16,865 bases of DNA from Thalassarchaeum sp002495735. Lineage in GTDB: Archaea > Thermoplasmatota > Poseidoniia > Poseidoniales > Thalassarchaeaceae. A program made the translations under genes and the position numbers. Shown piece after piece: positions 8,701 to 15,700 of this stretch. The stretch's first letter is position 1. Every line of letters begins with the position of its first letter. Location: NCBI GenBank assembly GCA_937911265.1, contig CALDRG010000048.1:1-16865 (forward strand). The letters run 5' to 3'. The notes beneath the pieces are model-generated. The model did not search any database and was not told the DNA's origin. It saw only the letters and a list, made by a program, of their open reading frames with translations.

Positions 8701-9126
8701 GAAACTCTCTCCGACGAAGCGTATGTTCTCCTGGTAGTAGACGATATCATTCACACCATCACCGTCGATGTCAGCAATCTCGGCGTCGACGGAGTTGGCG
8801 GTATCCACGAAACCTGCACGCTGCGAAGCGTTGTTCGATATGAACACGTCCTGCCTGTCTGCGAAGTTGCCTTGTCCGTCGTTGTACAAAGCTGTGATGT
8901 AGTGTCCCATCACGCTAACAGAGAGGATATCGTTGTGGCCGTCGCAGTTCAGATCGCCGACTGAGAGATGGGCCGGATCACGTTGTACTGCGTACTGGGT
9001 GATGTGTGAAGCGCTCACGGCCGGTACTAACGAAACCATCAGTGAGGTCAACATCAATAACACCATGAAGATGGCCTTGCGACCCTCCTTGGTTCGATTT
9101 CGGGTAGACTCAGGCGTATGCAGCAT
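2701..9126 (-). CDS. giant secreted, C-terminally anchored surface protein (FG-GAP/VCBS, CARDB-like, MAM-like, PKD-like)
   Basis: Residue numbers count from the upstream GTG at 9144; I prefer the ATG at 9126 (residue 7), 2,141 residues. A basic N-terminus and the hydrophobic stretch about 26-44 ending VSASH form a signal peptide. Calcium motifs of FG-GAP/VCBS type lie near 62, 122, 185, 329 and 379 (for example DIDGDGVNDI), suggesting a beta-propeller. Two CARDB-like Ig domains (about 505-885 and 888-1258) each appear interrupted by a jelly-roll-like insert ending in GLDGFAFDNITI and GLSGFGVDNIRV. Residues about 1384-1640 resemble a GATase/ThuA-like fold, 1818-1925 a PKD-like domain (FDASESYDPD). 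A membrane helix at 2064-2085 precedes a cytoplasmic tail of about 60 residues. About 24 N-x-S/T sequons and many paired Cys fit an exposed glycoprotein. Role (attachment, polymer binding, or S-layer-associated) is inferred. No protease triad was seen. Confidence 0.9.
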   Translation of the reverse strand: MLHTPESTRNRTKEGRKAIFMVLLMLTSLMVSLVPAVSASHITQYAVQRDPAHLSVGDLNCDGHNDILSVSVMGHYITALYNDGQGNFADRQDVFISNNASQRAGFVDTANSVDAEIADIDGDGVNDIVYYQENIRFVGESFVRPGNLTTMWGECSERVNQWDNTEITVSNPYHLGMEVGDIDGDDNADIVLLTYDATATNQYIQIYRGPDPSLLTNQQAIAVPLTNGMYVETHLGHWGETVQGGGIPGGLGDCEDLDIWLLRTPPFNPGVGTSVGHHDNMTVLEYDCITDQYPNPLDATAQGIHEFKLDAEHNYPLYGLDIADTDGDNEIDLIAAVDGITGNISYATRSGSSWNTQNYVYLGDYLGASITIVDVNQDGEVDFFVPTEVTLTRLQDSSAQNQTYLLLDNLREINSVEIILANPSGPGYLSSLSFDVGRRPTMAIPGQLQGGDNSAYEIIIGQRDYSYRFADNAMWLDTQGWAGAGDFLSVLTLDNEDVGITGVTIAPASYNPATGEAEIGEGSRWVNVTVKNTGLNPISGSVDVDLEVREVLGGTDTVVYSNDFEGNEDTTNCANCAFLKNSYTGMYGAGASSWHIETNSTASTQNVSWYEADSNPTDYYWAGLDYNGNNESDSGYYNNMDEALILENVDLTGADAAFMDVSLMCSAGFFELFLAEQYSVVERWLYEDSCGIEIWSEGNGWESVFFTGGWDYNRFVRIYAQGFDPEYNTNNGNYADEYLTGWLDYTEGGGTSEAEDERESIDLTRYAGQIIDIRFRFRSGLMGSVGPAGSSEDSGLDGFAFDNITIRKRDVTFGTTETVSQQLNFNGFAAGASEEVSLTADFIDNRTYYVKTELTNPSGFTDMDDLNDEVKFQLTVNNLFDPCLAEEHWVDLENGVRYASGERDIRVKARNCGNTITDFQLEAFIQNAEPDLVAIEDFSGIEPIWSDDGNENGSRLDDSTGSNDMLPQNVGVFNSHAYWLGHPSDGYGDNWNETVTLDPISVTATGADFTYLTFDYYAEGDYLKDNNGNILAIRDAANLEITWTKQGEVFEGVVYGTWTDLNENGIQNTNPEDPNFHRCEDFDLNGYDEVEYFGDHSDNINSVVWFDSENILKSVTVDMTHIVILNRTSADTGDWRDECTSLSGSDVALTWRFQSNDDGVNGNAGLSGFGVDNIRVEEFTFEDDGTYTVDVTGLDAAEHQIVNMATHDFQSGIYKIDVTTLFDNTDPMTAWYNETEVNTANNYSSIIFSIASADITLLQPDVLECVADITYECVYPIDDASAHSFAVPLLNGVIAGEYQITMKVVDLDTGQTVYEESSNNGPFDLAPHERGQANWTNPYNSWYDAHTYNISFSAVLFQENGTLESSGNDRYFEIQFYDNIDVAILSNPTDQNRLQSVKKDLEAMGKTYTQLRMENWDTYGTPDWVEHFNKVLLPWQTDYNVYYGEYYEALGETRESDGLSLTETLEDYMSGGGTVQMHLGPYRNEYQPNRLPFGMDIAMRNQVNFTVDNRVHYSNLTIVDQYHPILSNVDPIAFSGINGGSHVALAGLDAAQVQSTQIPQVCGGRISDPTGTFHTLMRDTEYDTQSLLSLCNRGAGGLIVTTIDVENPSVSEEFGGSSIPILSNMLAYHMTPYPNDFGIVEESFDLTINGAAPSINSVTGAYATIYIKSNSDLDFSYITSVEGVVADWTLESGNNDSVTGWDGLVIDAEEYSHTQQISPSIPTLGSFCVGDSSSTTGCRIGAEWLLTLYLHDEAGHTRMTYVRLVTDDTLADEFRPVASAIMVEDATTSEYVSLDGTKTVAGVDWPIYRARLSDTGDLSISFDASESYDPDAPEGEKGIELYEWKVFFDYPWDSSEPTLEGHVVQIPAAAGGDDWSYVFRNLTASPDGNLENEIRIELIVYDKAGKQSEKHRMYFVVVGEDFGDDEPIVQFTNPGPNENQNDGLVTITGTLISGAENSDVIIEVALTEAVLDYTPTQKITQKSIGKYNVTGLLTDNQQFTITLDISDLYQETGVAATIYVKIKEGDGERHTLYQQIGITLVPHIEVVVTTDEGDGMGMFLIGGIGIFVLLLVVVVTMMIRGKGGKDSDEDIVEQFGGVEDMDPVEAYVQQMVASGYDEQTARTYAKQYYAQYYEQQRKGGG

Positions 9127-9150
9127 GCTCAACCGGAGTTTCACTCATCA

Positions 9151-9156
9151 CTTATG
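9151..9156 (-). promoter_or_regulatory. possible TATA element for the giant surface gene
   Basis: On the minus strand the AT-rich word CATAAG (inside GGCATAAGTG) is centred about 27 bases upstream of the ATG at 9126. This is the spacing expected for a TATA box serving a leaderless archaeal transcript, and it supports the ATG over the GTG at 9144. The match to the archaeal consensus is weak. Confidence 0.3.
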
Positions 9157-9178
9157 CCTTCGCCACAAATGAGTTTGG

Positions 9179-9195
9179 CAACTCCATAGGAGTTG
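9179..9195. repeat. short perfect inverted repeat between two genes
   Basis: CAACTCC, a 3-base spacer ATA, and GGAGTTG form a perfect 7-bp stem in the 86-base gap between the stop of the unknown acidic protein (9213) and the start of the giant gene. No T-run follows on the minus strand, so it is not a standard terminator; it could be a transcript-end structure or an operator, or chance. Confidence 0.35.
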
Positions 9196-9212
9196 GTGGT
9201 TTCAACGAAGTA

Positions 9213-9881
9213 TTACCGTAACTCTAACCAACTGGGATTAGGTGCATACTGGACCTCTGCACCGCCGTGAATCCTCTCCAACCTTCCCATCATCCATAAA
9301 CGGTCTAGGAAGATTTCCAGATCCACCACCTGCCGGTTCGTCCTGTCTCCCACGGCCTGCTCTATCGAGCTCAGCGGCAACGAGGTGTGACCGTGCTCAC
9401 GGACCACAAGGGTGAGGAGAAGTTGAATCCAAGCTTCAGTCAGTGGTTCTCCCGACATGTTGTCAGACAACGGTTCAACCTCATCCTCCAATTCGTCAAG
9501 GATTTCTATTATGGTCGCGATATCCGGATCGCTCCTCTCACCACCACCGAGTTCGGAGATTTCAGAGTCCACATCAAGGCTGCCAATGATGCGAACCACT
9601 GAGGGAATCCTTGAGGGGTCTGGCGGAGGACCAGGCAGGACTGCATCCTCAGGCGGAGGTATTTCCTCGTATATTTCGGCCTCCTCCCCCATAGCCGATT
9701 CAGGTTCAGGCTCGTCGGACTCGGCCAAACGAGCAGCTAGAGGTTGTAGTACACCAACTTCTCCCGAAAGTCCCAATTCCTCACGAACCTTGGTGACCCA
9801 TGCGGCATCGCCCTCGAGCAGCACATCGACATCGTGCTCCTGGGAGTGGAATCGGAATCTGACAGCCCCCCTTAGTTCCAT
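9213..9881 (-). CDS. unknown acidic protein with proline-rich linker and winged-helix-like C-terminus
   Basis: I do not recognise this family. The ATG at 9881 (222 residues, MELRGAVRFRFHSQ...) is preferred to a TTG two codons upstream because GGAG at 9890-9893 lies 8 bases before the ATG, one of the few clear ribosome binding sites here. Residues 1-45 are beta-rich and end in a helix (VRFRFH...VDVLLEGDAAWVTKVREEL). Residues about 55-110 are a very acidic and proline-rich linker (EEIPPPEDAV, GPPPDPSRIP). After an acidic stretch (EILDELEDEVEPL), the last 80 residues are helical and end with a pattern like a winged helix: SLPLSSIEQAVGDRTNRQ, then a long helix and a short hydrophilic strand pair. 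There is no signal peptide or membrane helix, so it is likely cytoplasmic. It lies between aconitase and the surface protein; the gap to aconitase is 52 bases. A regulatory or adaptor role is only a guess. Confidence 0.75.
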   Translation of the reverse strand: MELRGAVRFRFHSQEHDVDVLLEGDAAWVTKVREELGLSGEVGVLQPLAARLAESDEPEPESAMGEEAEIYEEIPPPEDAVLPGPPPDPSRIPSVVRIIGSLDVDSEISELGGGERSDPDIATIIEILDELEDEVEPLSDNMSGEPLTEAWIQLLLTLVVREHGHTSLPLSSIEQAVGDRTNRQVVDLEIFLDRLWMMGRLERIHGGAEVQYAPNPSWLELR

Positions 9882-9889
9882 GGTCAATG

Positions 9890-9893
9890 CTCC
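9890..9893 (-). promoter_or_regulatory. ribosome binding site of the acidic protein gene
   Basis: GGAG on the minus strand lies 8 bases before the ATG at 9881 and only 2 bases before the TTG at 9887. The spacing therefore decides for the ATG. Most other genes in the window lack such a site. Confidence 0.55.
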
Positions 9894-9933
9894 GAGAATC
9901 AGTTCCTCAGTCTCCGGGCTGCGATGATGGCTT

Positions 9934-12660
9934 TCATGCTTCGGCCAGATTCCTCAGCACGGTCGGCAGAATGCCTCCGTTCCTGTAATATTCAACCTCG
10001 ACTGGCGTATCCAGTCTTACGACGGCTTCGAACTCGACTGTGCTGCTGTCGGACCTAGTGGCTGTAACTGGTATCAACGACATAGGCTGCAAATCGGCTC
10101 TCGCTGGGATGTCAAATAGCTCAGAGCCATCTAGACCGAGGCTGACAGCGTCTTCGCCCTCGAGGAAGGTCAGAGGGAGGACCCCCATTCCCACCAAGTT
10201 GGAACGATGGATCCTCTCGAATGAGGTAGCTATGACTGCCCTCACGCCTAGCAGCAAGGTGCCTTTGGCAGCCCAATCCCTGCTGCTGCCGGTCCCATAC
10301 TGAGAACCGGCGAGCACAACCAAGGGAGTACTGTCCTCGCGGTATCTGTTGCTGGCCTCGTATATCGAGGTGACTTCCCCGGTGGGGAAGTAAGTAGTGA
10401 AACCACCTTCCGTACCGGGCGCTATCTGATTTCGCATACGGATGTTGGCGAAGGTACCACGCACCATCACCTCGTGATTGCCTCGACGACTTCCGAACGA
10501 GTTGAAATCACGCGGCTGGACTCCGTTGCCTATCAGGTACTGACCAGCGGGACCATGATGAGGGAACGCGCCGGCTGGACTGATGTGGTCGGTGGTCACC
10601 GAATCACCGACCTTTACCAGAACCCTAGCGCCATGAATAGGCTCTATCGGAGCCGGTTCGGGCTGGATTCCCTCGAGGAAGGAAGGTAAGCGGATATAGG
10701 TCGAAGAGTCATCCCAAGGATACAGAGATCCAGACTTGCTGGGAATCGCGTCCCAACGTGGCTCTCTGAGGATGTCCTCGTAGCGCTGTTTGAACATTTC
10801 AGGTTCAATTACCTCCTCTATGGTCGAGCGGATCTCGTCGTCACTGGGCCAGATGTCCGCGAGCATCACCGGTTCGCCCGACTTAGTGTGACCGAGGGGG
10901 TCGCTTGAGAAATCGATGTCGAGAGTGCCAGCGAGGGCGTAGGCCACCACGAGAGGGGGACTTGCGAGATAGTTCGCCTTAACTTTCTGGTGAATTCTAC
11001 CCTCGAAGTTTCGGTTTCCCGAGAGAACACTGCCGACGACCAGTTTCGCCTCGTCTACGGCGGCCTCTATCTCCTCATCGAGGGGCCCTGAGTTACCAAT
11101 ACAGGTGGTGCAGCCGTAACCGACAACGCTGAATCCGAGGGCATCGAGGCCTTCTGTCAAGCCGGCGGCGTCGTAGTAGTCGGTTACAACCCTGCTACCG
11201 GGAGCGAGGCTGGGTTTCACCCAGGGCTTGATTGACAACCCTCTGTCACGGGCATTTCGGGCGAGCAAACCTGCCGCTATCATCACGCTGGGGTTGCTAG
11301 TGTTGGTGCAGCTCGTGATGGCGGCAATTACGACATCACCGTGCTTCAACTCCGCATCGCGCCCGGCGATTGCGGCACTAGCATCGTTTTGCGAAGAGGT
11401 GATACCGTGGCCCTGATGGCCGATTGGAGCATTCAGACTCTCCCTCCAGTGTGACTTCATCTCAGACAGAAGTACCCTATCCTGAGGCCTCTTGGGCCCT
11501 GCCAGAGAGGGTTCGACGGTCGAAAGATCGAGCGATAGAGAGGAGGTGAACGAAGGGGCTGGTGTAGAGTCGGTGTAGAACAAGCCCTGCGCGGACAAAT
11601 AGCGCTTGACATCCTCGACATGAGAGGGTTCGCGCCCCGACAGTAGCATGTAGTCGAGAGTAGTCTGATCCACAGGGAAAAAGCCGCATGTGGCGCCGTA
11701 CTCGGGAGCCATATTGGCGATTGTGGCTCGGTCTGGGAGACTGAGGCCAGCAATTCCAGAGCCATAGAATTCGACGAACTTGTCCACGCAGTCATGCTCC
11801 CTCAGCATCTCCACCACCCTCAGTGTCATGTCGGTCGCCGTTACACCTGACTGGAGTGAGCCCCTGAGCTCGAATCCGACTACCTTCGGCAGCAGCATGT
11901 AAATCGGTTGGCCCAGCATTACCGCCTCAGCCTCGATACCGCCTACTCCCCAGCCTAGGACACCGAGGCCGTTGATCATCGTGGTATGGGAGTCCGTACC
12001 CACTAGAGTGTCGGGAATCCATATTCCCTCTTCCTCCCGAGCCACGCTCGCTATCCACTCCAGATTCACTTGATGGACGATGCCTCGACCAGGGGGAACA
12101 GCACGGAAGTTGTCGAGACTCTGCTGGCCCCACTTCAGGAACTTGTAGCGCTCGAGATTGCGTTCATACTCAATCTCAAGATTACGCTCGCGGGCGTTTG
12201 GGAACAAACCGGAGATGTCAACTTGGACCGAGTGATCTACAACCAAATCGACCGGTACCTGCGGATTGACTCTCTCTGGATCTTTTCCCATCGCCACCAT
12301 GGCATCACGCAGTGCGGCGATGTCAACGACTGCAGGCACCCCTGTGAAATCCTGCAGGATGACTCTACTGGGGCTGAAAGGAATCTCCCCGGGAGTCATC
12401 TCCGGGGACCATGTGGCTATCCTTAGGACGTCTTCCTCGGTAATCAGGAAGCCATCGCACTTGCGAAGGGCTGCCTCTAGGAGAATACGAATCGAGGCGG
12501 GTATTTCGCCTAGGTCGCATATTCCCGAACGTTCCAGTGCCCCTATGTCGACGAAGGGGGCTTGTGAGCCGTCGCTCGTAACGAAGTGGGACCTCGCATC
12601 GAAGGGATCGGCCTCTCCCATATCATCACCTACGGTGATGTCGGCAGGGATGGGCTCCAT
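9934..12660 (-). CDS. acnA: aconitate hydratase, AcnA/IRP type
   Basis: The enzyme interconverts citrate and isocitrate through cis-aconitate in the citric acid cycle, in the cytoplasm. At 908 residues it has the length of the AcnA/IRP1 family. The three ligands of the [4Fe-4S] cluster are visible as Cys451 in ITSCTNTSNPS and Cys517 and Cys520 in GYGCTTCIGNSGPL. Other family blocks are VILQDFTGVPAVVDIAA, DLVVDHSVQVD, GTDSHTTMINGLGVLGWGVGG, the swivel-domain blocks GDSVTTDHISPAG and FNSFGSRRGNHEVM, and GSQYGTGSSRDWAAKG with the substrate-binding Ser/Arg. The start is ATG at 12660, without a clear ribosome binding site; ATG at 12621 (residue 14), preceded by GGTGAT, is an alternative. It begins 33 bases after the cyclophilin stop, so the two may be co-transcribed. 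The nearby korAB genes encode another citric acid cycle step. All key residues appear present. Confidence 0.97.
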   Translation of the reverse strand: MEPIPADITVGDDMGEADPFDARSHFVTSDGSQAPFVDIGALERSGICDLGEIPASIRILLEAALRKCDGFLITEEDVLRIATWSPEMTPGEIPFSPSRVILQDFTGVPAVVDIAALRDAMVAMGKDPERVNPQVPVDLVVDHSVQVDISGLFPNARERNLEIEYERNLERYKFLKWGQQSLDNFRAVPPGRGIVHQVNLEWIASVAREEEGIWIPDTLVGTDSHTTMINGLGVLGWGVGGIEAEAVMLGQPIYMLLPKVVGFELRGSLQSGVTATDMTLRVVEMLREHDCVDKFVEFYGSGIAGLSLPDRATIANMAPEYGATCGFFPVDQTTLDYMLLSGREPSHVEDVKRYLSAQGLFYTDSTPAPSFTSSLSLDLSTVEPSLAGPKRPQDRVLLSEMKSHWRESLNAPIGHQGHGITSSQNDASAAIAGRDAELKHGDVVIAAITSCTNTSNPSVMIAAGLLARNARDRGLSIKPWVKPSLAPGSRVVTDYYDAAGLTEGLDALGFSVVGYGCTTCIGNSGPLDEEIEAAVDEAKLVVGSVLSGNRNFEGRIHQKVKANYLASPPLVVAYALAGTLDIDFSSDPLGHTKSGEPVMLADIWPSDDEIRSTIEEVIEPEMFKQRYEDILREPRWDAIPSKSGSLYPWDDSSTYIRLPSFLEGIQPEPAPIEPIHGARVLVKVGDSVTTDHISPAGAFPHHGPAGQYLIGNGVQPRDFNSFGSRRGNHEVMVRGTFANIRMRNQIAPGTEGGFTTYFPTGEVTSIYEASNRYREDSTPLVVLAGSQYGTGSSRDWAAKGTLLLGVRAVIATSFERIHRSNLVGMGVLPLTFLEGEDAVSLGLDGSELFDIPARADLQPMSLIPVTATRSDSSTVEFEAVVRLDTPVEVEYYRNGGILPTVLRNLAEA

Positions 12661-12693
12661 GAAGTTGACCCATTGCGAAATTGCGTTAGATGC

Positions 12694-13755
12694 TCAATCA
12701 TTCACGGTGACATGCATCAAGCGGACCTCGTTCAGAGGACTGTCTCCTCCACTTGATCCACTTGTCTGGACCTCACTGATAGCTGTGACATGATCTAAGC
12801 CGCTGATTACCTGGCCGTAGACCGTATGGCAGGATTCAGCAGTGCAATCCTTTCCAGGTTCCCAATCGAGCCAAGAAGGGGTGCTATCTCCTGGCACGAT
12901 GTAGAACTGGCTGCCATCCGTGTTGAGTCCTGCATGGGCCGCAGCTAATGCACCTGGGATGTGCTTGAGGCCGTTAGTGTGCTCTCCTTCAAGTGACCAA
13001 TCTACTTGGTTGCATGAATCGGAACTGTGTCTATTTCCTGAGTGGTCAAACTCGTCACCGTTGCACCAACCGTACCACTTCGCGGTATGTCCTCCAGAAC
13101 CGAAGTCGCCTCCTTGAATCATGAAATCATCAATGATTCTGTGGAACTCTGTGAAGTCGTACCTAAATTCTTCAGCGAGGAGGAGAAAGTTCTCCACGTG
13201 AAGCGGCGCCTCATTTGGATAGAGTTCAATCTCGACGAACGCTATGACTCTCTCGTTACTTCCAGTTGGCATGTACGATATCTCAAGGGTGACCACAGGG
13301 TTATCCTCAGGTGTGTCGAAGAAATCTGGAATCACCTTGAACGAGACCAGCACCAGCATGAAGGCCACTAGGAATGTGACCAGCCCCAACGGAGTTGGGT
13401 TGCCTTCGTCGAAGATTTGCAAGCCAACACCCAAGGAGACTGCCTGCTCATCCATCATCGAAGAGAGTTTGTTCATGCGCCGCCTAGTCTCCTTGTCCTT
13501 GGGGTCGAAGTTTAGCGCCTTGCGGTAGTTCTTGTGGGCACGCTGCCAATGGCGCTTCTGGTTGGCAGTGTCTTGCTCTCCGAGGGCCGTACCTGCGTCG
13601 GCTGCGAAACGCAAGGTCCTCGCCTTCTGAGCACCGTCCTCACAGACATCCCAAGCCACAGAGCGCAGTAATTCCAAGGCTTTCTCCGGCTCTCCGGATT
13701 CGGTCAGGGCGGTGGCCTCGACCCATGCAATCTGTAGCGCCTCGGGGATGGACAT
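12694..13755 (-). CDS. membrane-anchored cyclophilin-type peptidyl-prolyl isomerase with N-terminal TPR region
   Basis: The ATG at 13755 gives 353 residues; an in-frame TTG at 13827 would add 24. Residues about 1-100 are helical with TPR features (SGEPEKALELLRS and YRKALNFDPKDKETRRR). A single hydrophobic segment at about 122-142 (LVTFLVAFMLVLVSF) follows. Residues about 155-353 form the cyclophilin domain: FHRIIDDFMIQGGDF carries the catalytic Arg206, Phe211 and Gln214, AAHAGLNTDGSQFYI matches the family's second block, and Trp295 sits where the cyclosporin-contact Trp is found. Basic residues before the helix suggest the TPR part is inside and the isomerase outside. Four Cys (231, 248, 304, 309) sit in two insertions of the isomerase domain and could form disulfides, which fits an outside location. 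Likely job: proline isomerisation during folding of exported proteins. It is divergent from korA and 33 bases upstream of aconitase. Confidence 0.93.
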   Translation of the reverse strand: MSIPEALQIAWVEATALTESGEPEKALELLRSVAWDVCEDGAQKARTLRFAADAGTALGEQDTANQKRHWQRAHKNYRKALNFDPKDKETRRRMNKLSSMMDEQAVSLGVGLQIFDEGNPTPLGLVTFLVAFMLVLVSFKVIPDFFDTPEDNPVVTLEISYMPTGSNERVIAFVEIELYPNEAPLHVENFLLLAEEFRYDFTEFHRIIDDFMIQGGDFGSGGHTAKWYGWCNGDEFDHSGNRHSSDSCNQVDWSLEGEHTNGLKHIPGALAAAHAGLNTDGSQFYIVPGDSTPSWLDWEPGKDCTAESCHTVYGQVISGLDHVTAISEVQTSGSSGGDSPLNEVRLMHVTVND

Positions 13756-13827
13756 AGAGCGGCGGAAAGCGAACTCATTGAAAATGCCAACGGACACGCA
13801 ATCGTCCTGAATCCTATGAATTGGCAA

Positions 13828-13857
13828 CGGTAATGGCTAATACCGGATTATTACCGG
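13828..13857. promoter_or_regulatory. divergent promoter region with three CGGTAWT motifs
   Basis: The gap between the divergent cyclophilin and korA genes holds CGGTAAT at 13828-13834 on plus, and CCGGTATT (13839-13846) and CCGGTAAT (13850-13857) on minus, the latter two exactly 11 bp apart. The outer pair forms the 7-bp inverted repeat CGGTAAT/ATTACCG. The same AT-rich words (TAATA, ATTATTA) may be the TATA boxes of both genes, so a protein bound here could control both. No start site is proven. Confidence 0.45.
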
Positions 13858-13897
13858 GTCGTCTTGCGCGAACCCCTAGGTAGTGCCGAGCCGAGCC

Positions 13898-15700
13898 ATG
13901 GAGAAGCAGGAAACGATGGAGCGTATCTACAACGACTTCACTATCAATATAGCAACGGCGAACGGGACAGGTTCCCAGTCCGCTAACCTGATTGTGCTCA
14001 ATTCGATGTTCCAGATGGGCGTTCCAGTCAGTGGGAAGAACCTCTTCCCAAGCAATATCTCGGGGCTTCCGACCTGGTTCATTATCCGCGCAAGTGATCT
14101 AGGCTATCAGGCACCAGGTGACAAGGCGCACATCCAGGTCTTGATGAACAAGGACACCTGGCACAAGGATCTCGAGCGCATTGAGCCCGGAACCATCGTG
14201 ATTTACAACGAGGATGCCAAACTCCCCGTGGACAGGGATGACTGTCCCTCATACGGCATGCCGATGACTAAGATGGCGAGGGGGATTAATCCGAAACTGG
14301 CTCGCCTGATGTGTAACATGTACTATGTCGGAGCACTCGCCCATCTGCTAGAAATTGACGATGCTGTAATCGACGAGTCCTTGAATAACCAGTTCAGGGG
14401 CAAAGAGAAGGCCATCGAGTTGAACCAGAGAGCCATTAGTGAGGGTCGCGCCTACGCTGCAGAGAACTGGGGAGGCCCCATACCGTATTGCGTCAAGGCT
14501 CGCGACAAGAATCCAGATACATTCCTTGTGGAGGGCAATGAGGCTGTAGCACTGGGTTCAATCTTCGGCGGAGTGAACATGCTCTCATGGTATCCAATCA
14601 CCCCCTCTTCATCTCTAGCTGAGAGTGTCATCGAATGGTTACCTAAACTCAGAGAAGGTGATGATGGTGGTGCGACATGCGCCGTTATTCAGGCCGAGGA
14701 CGAGTTGGCCGCCGCTGGCATGGTAATCGGTGCCGGCTGGGCGGGTGGTCGCGGAATGACCTGCACCAGTGGCCCGGGCATCTCACTGATGTCCGAGTTC
14801 ATCGGGCTGGCCTACTTCGCAGAGGTGCCTGGTGTAATCTGGGATGTCAACAGGGTCGGCCCTTCCACCGGCCTTCCGACTCGTACTCAGCAGGGTGATT
14901 TGTCGATGCTGTACGAAGCCAGTCACGGAGACACCCAGCACATCGTGGTGATTCCCGGTACCGTCGACGAGTGCTTCGAGTACGGCTGGAGGGTCTTCGA
15001 CTACGCTGAGAGGTTTCAGACCATCGTGTTTGGTTTCAGTGATCTCGATCTCGGGATGAACCAATGGTCCACAGCGGGATTTCAGTACCCAGATTCTCCG
15101 ATGGACCGAGGCAAGGTACTGCGCACCCGAGAAGAGGTCGATGCAGTTGCGAACTACGGGCGATACAGAGACGTAGACGGGGACGGTATTCCCTACAGAA
15201 CTCTACCTGGCAGCGGCCTCGATCCCATTCTTTACCGAGGAACAGGGCACGACGAGGACGGTGTCTACTCAGAGGACCCGGATGTCTACTACGCCACCAT
15301 CTCGCGCCTGCGCAGGAAGATTGACGGCGCTCGCGACCTACTTCCTGCTCCGATTATCAGGGAAGAAGAGAAACAGCAAATCGGGATTGTATACTACGGC
15401 TCGATGGAGAACTCCATCACTGAGATTGATGACATGCTGGAATCGACCGGTCTGTCGGTCAGCACCTGCCGTGTCAGGGCCCTACCTTACCACTCAGAGA
15501 TCGAGGGCTTCATTGAGAGGCACGACAAGGTCATCGTCCTCGAGATAAACCGAGATGGACAGCTCTATGGTATCCTGCGCAAGGAGCTGCCGGTGCATCT
15601 CCTCTCTCGCCTTCACAGTGTGGCCTACACCGATGGCATGCCTCCTCGTGCACGTGTCTACGCTGACAAGATTCTTGAGACGTTGGAGGTTACTGTATGA
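13898..15700 (+). CDS. korA: 2-oxoacid:ferredoxin oxidoreductase, fused gamma-alpha subunit (probably 2-oxoglutarate)
   Basis: With KorB this enzyme oxidatively decarboxylates a 2-oxoacid to an acyl-CoA and reduces ferredoxin; for this two-subunit type the usual substrate is 2-oxoglutarate, giving succinyl-CoA. From the ATG at 13898 it has 600 residues. Residues about 10-200 are the gamma domain, starting with the NGTGSQSAN loop and SGKNLFPSNISGLPTW. The alpha (pyrimidine-binding) domain follows, with WYPITPSSSLAE at about 231, VIQAEDELAAAGMVIGAGWAG, and TCTSGPGISLMSE, all typical. The C-terminal part ends with the IVYYGSMENS and KVIVLEINRDGQL segments of the family. Starts are uncertain: GTG at 13883, ATG at 13898, or ATG at 13916, which has AGGA just upstream. 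Its TGA overlaps the start of korB. Substrate cannot be proven from sequence alone; pyruvate or branched-chain 2-oxoacids are less likely alternatives. Confidence 0.95.
   Translation: MEKQETMERIYNDFTINIATANGTGSQSANLIVLNSMFQMGVPVSGKNLFPSNISGLPTWFIIRASDLGYQAPGDKAHIQVLMNKDTWHKDLERIEPGTIVIYNEDAKLPVDRDDCPSYGMPMTKMARGINPKLARLMCNMYYVGALAHLLEIDDAVIDESLNNQFRGKEKAIELNQRAISEGRAYAAENWGGPIPYCVKARDKNPDTFLVEGNEAVALGSIFGGVNMLSWYPITPSSSLAESVIEWLPKLREGDDGGATCAVIQAEDELAAAGMVIGAGWAGGRGMTCTSGPGISLMSEFIGLAYFAEVPGVIWDVNRVGPSTGLPTRTQQGDLSMLYEASHGDTQHIVVIPGTVDECFEYGWRVFDYAERFQTIVFGFSDLDLGMNQWSTAGFQYPDSPMDRGKVLRTREEVDAVANYGRYRDVDGDGIPYRTLPGSGLDPILYRGTGHDEDGVYSEDPDVYYATISRLRRKIDGARDLLPAPIIREEEKQQIGIVYYGSMENSITEIDDMLESTGLSVSTCRVRALPYHSEIEGFIERHDKVIVLEINRDGQLYGILRKELPVHLLSRLHSVAYTDGMPPRARVYADKILETLEVTV

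Noticed and set aside
9457..9927. Plus-strand open frame of 156 codons opposite the acidic protein
   Set aside because: Its Ser-rich content is the antisense of Glu/Asp/Pro-rich codons; the minus-strand frame has the ribosome binding site and a sensible domain layout.
12266..12793. Plus-strand open frame of 175 codons across the start of aconitase
   Set aside because: It lies opposite the conserved N-terminal part of aconitase and the end of the cyclophilin gene, with Ser/Arg-rich low-complexity content typical of a shadow frame.
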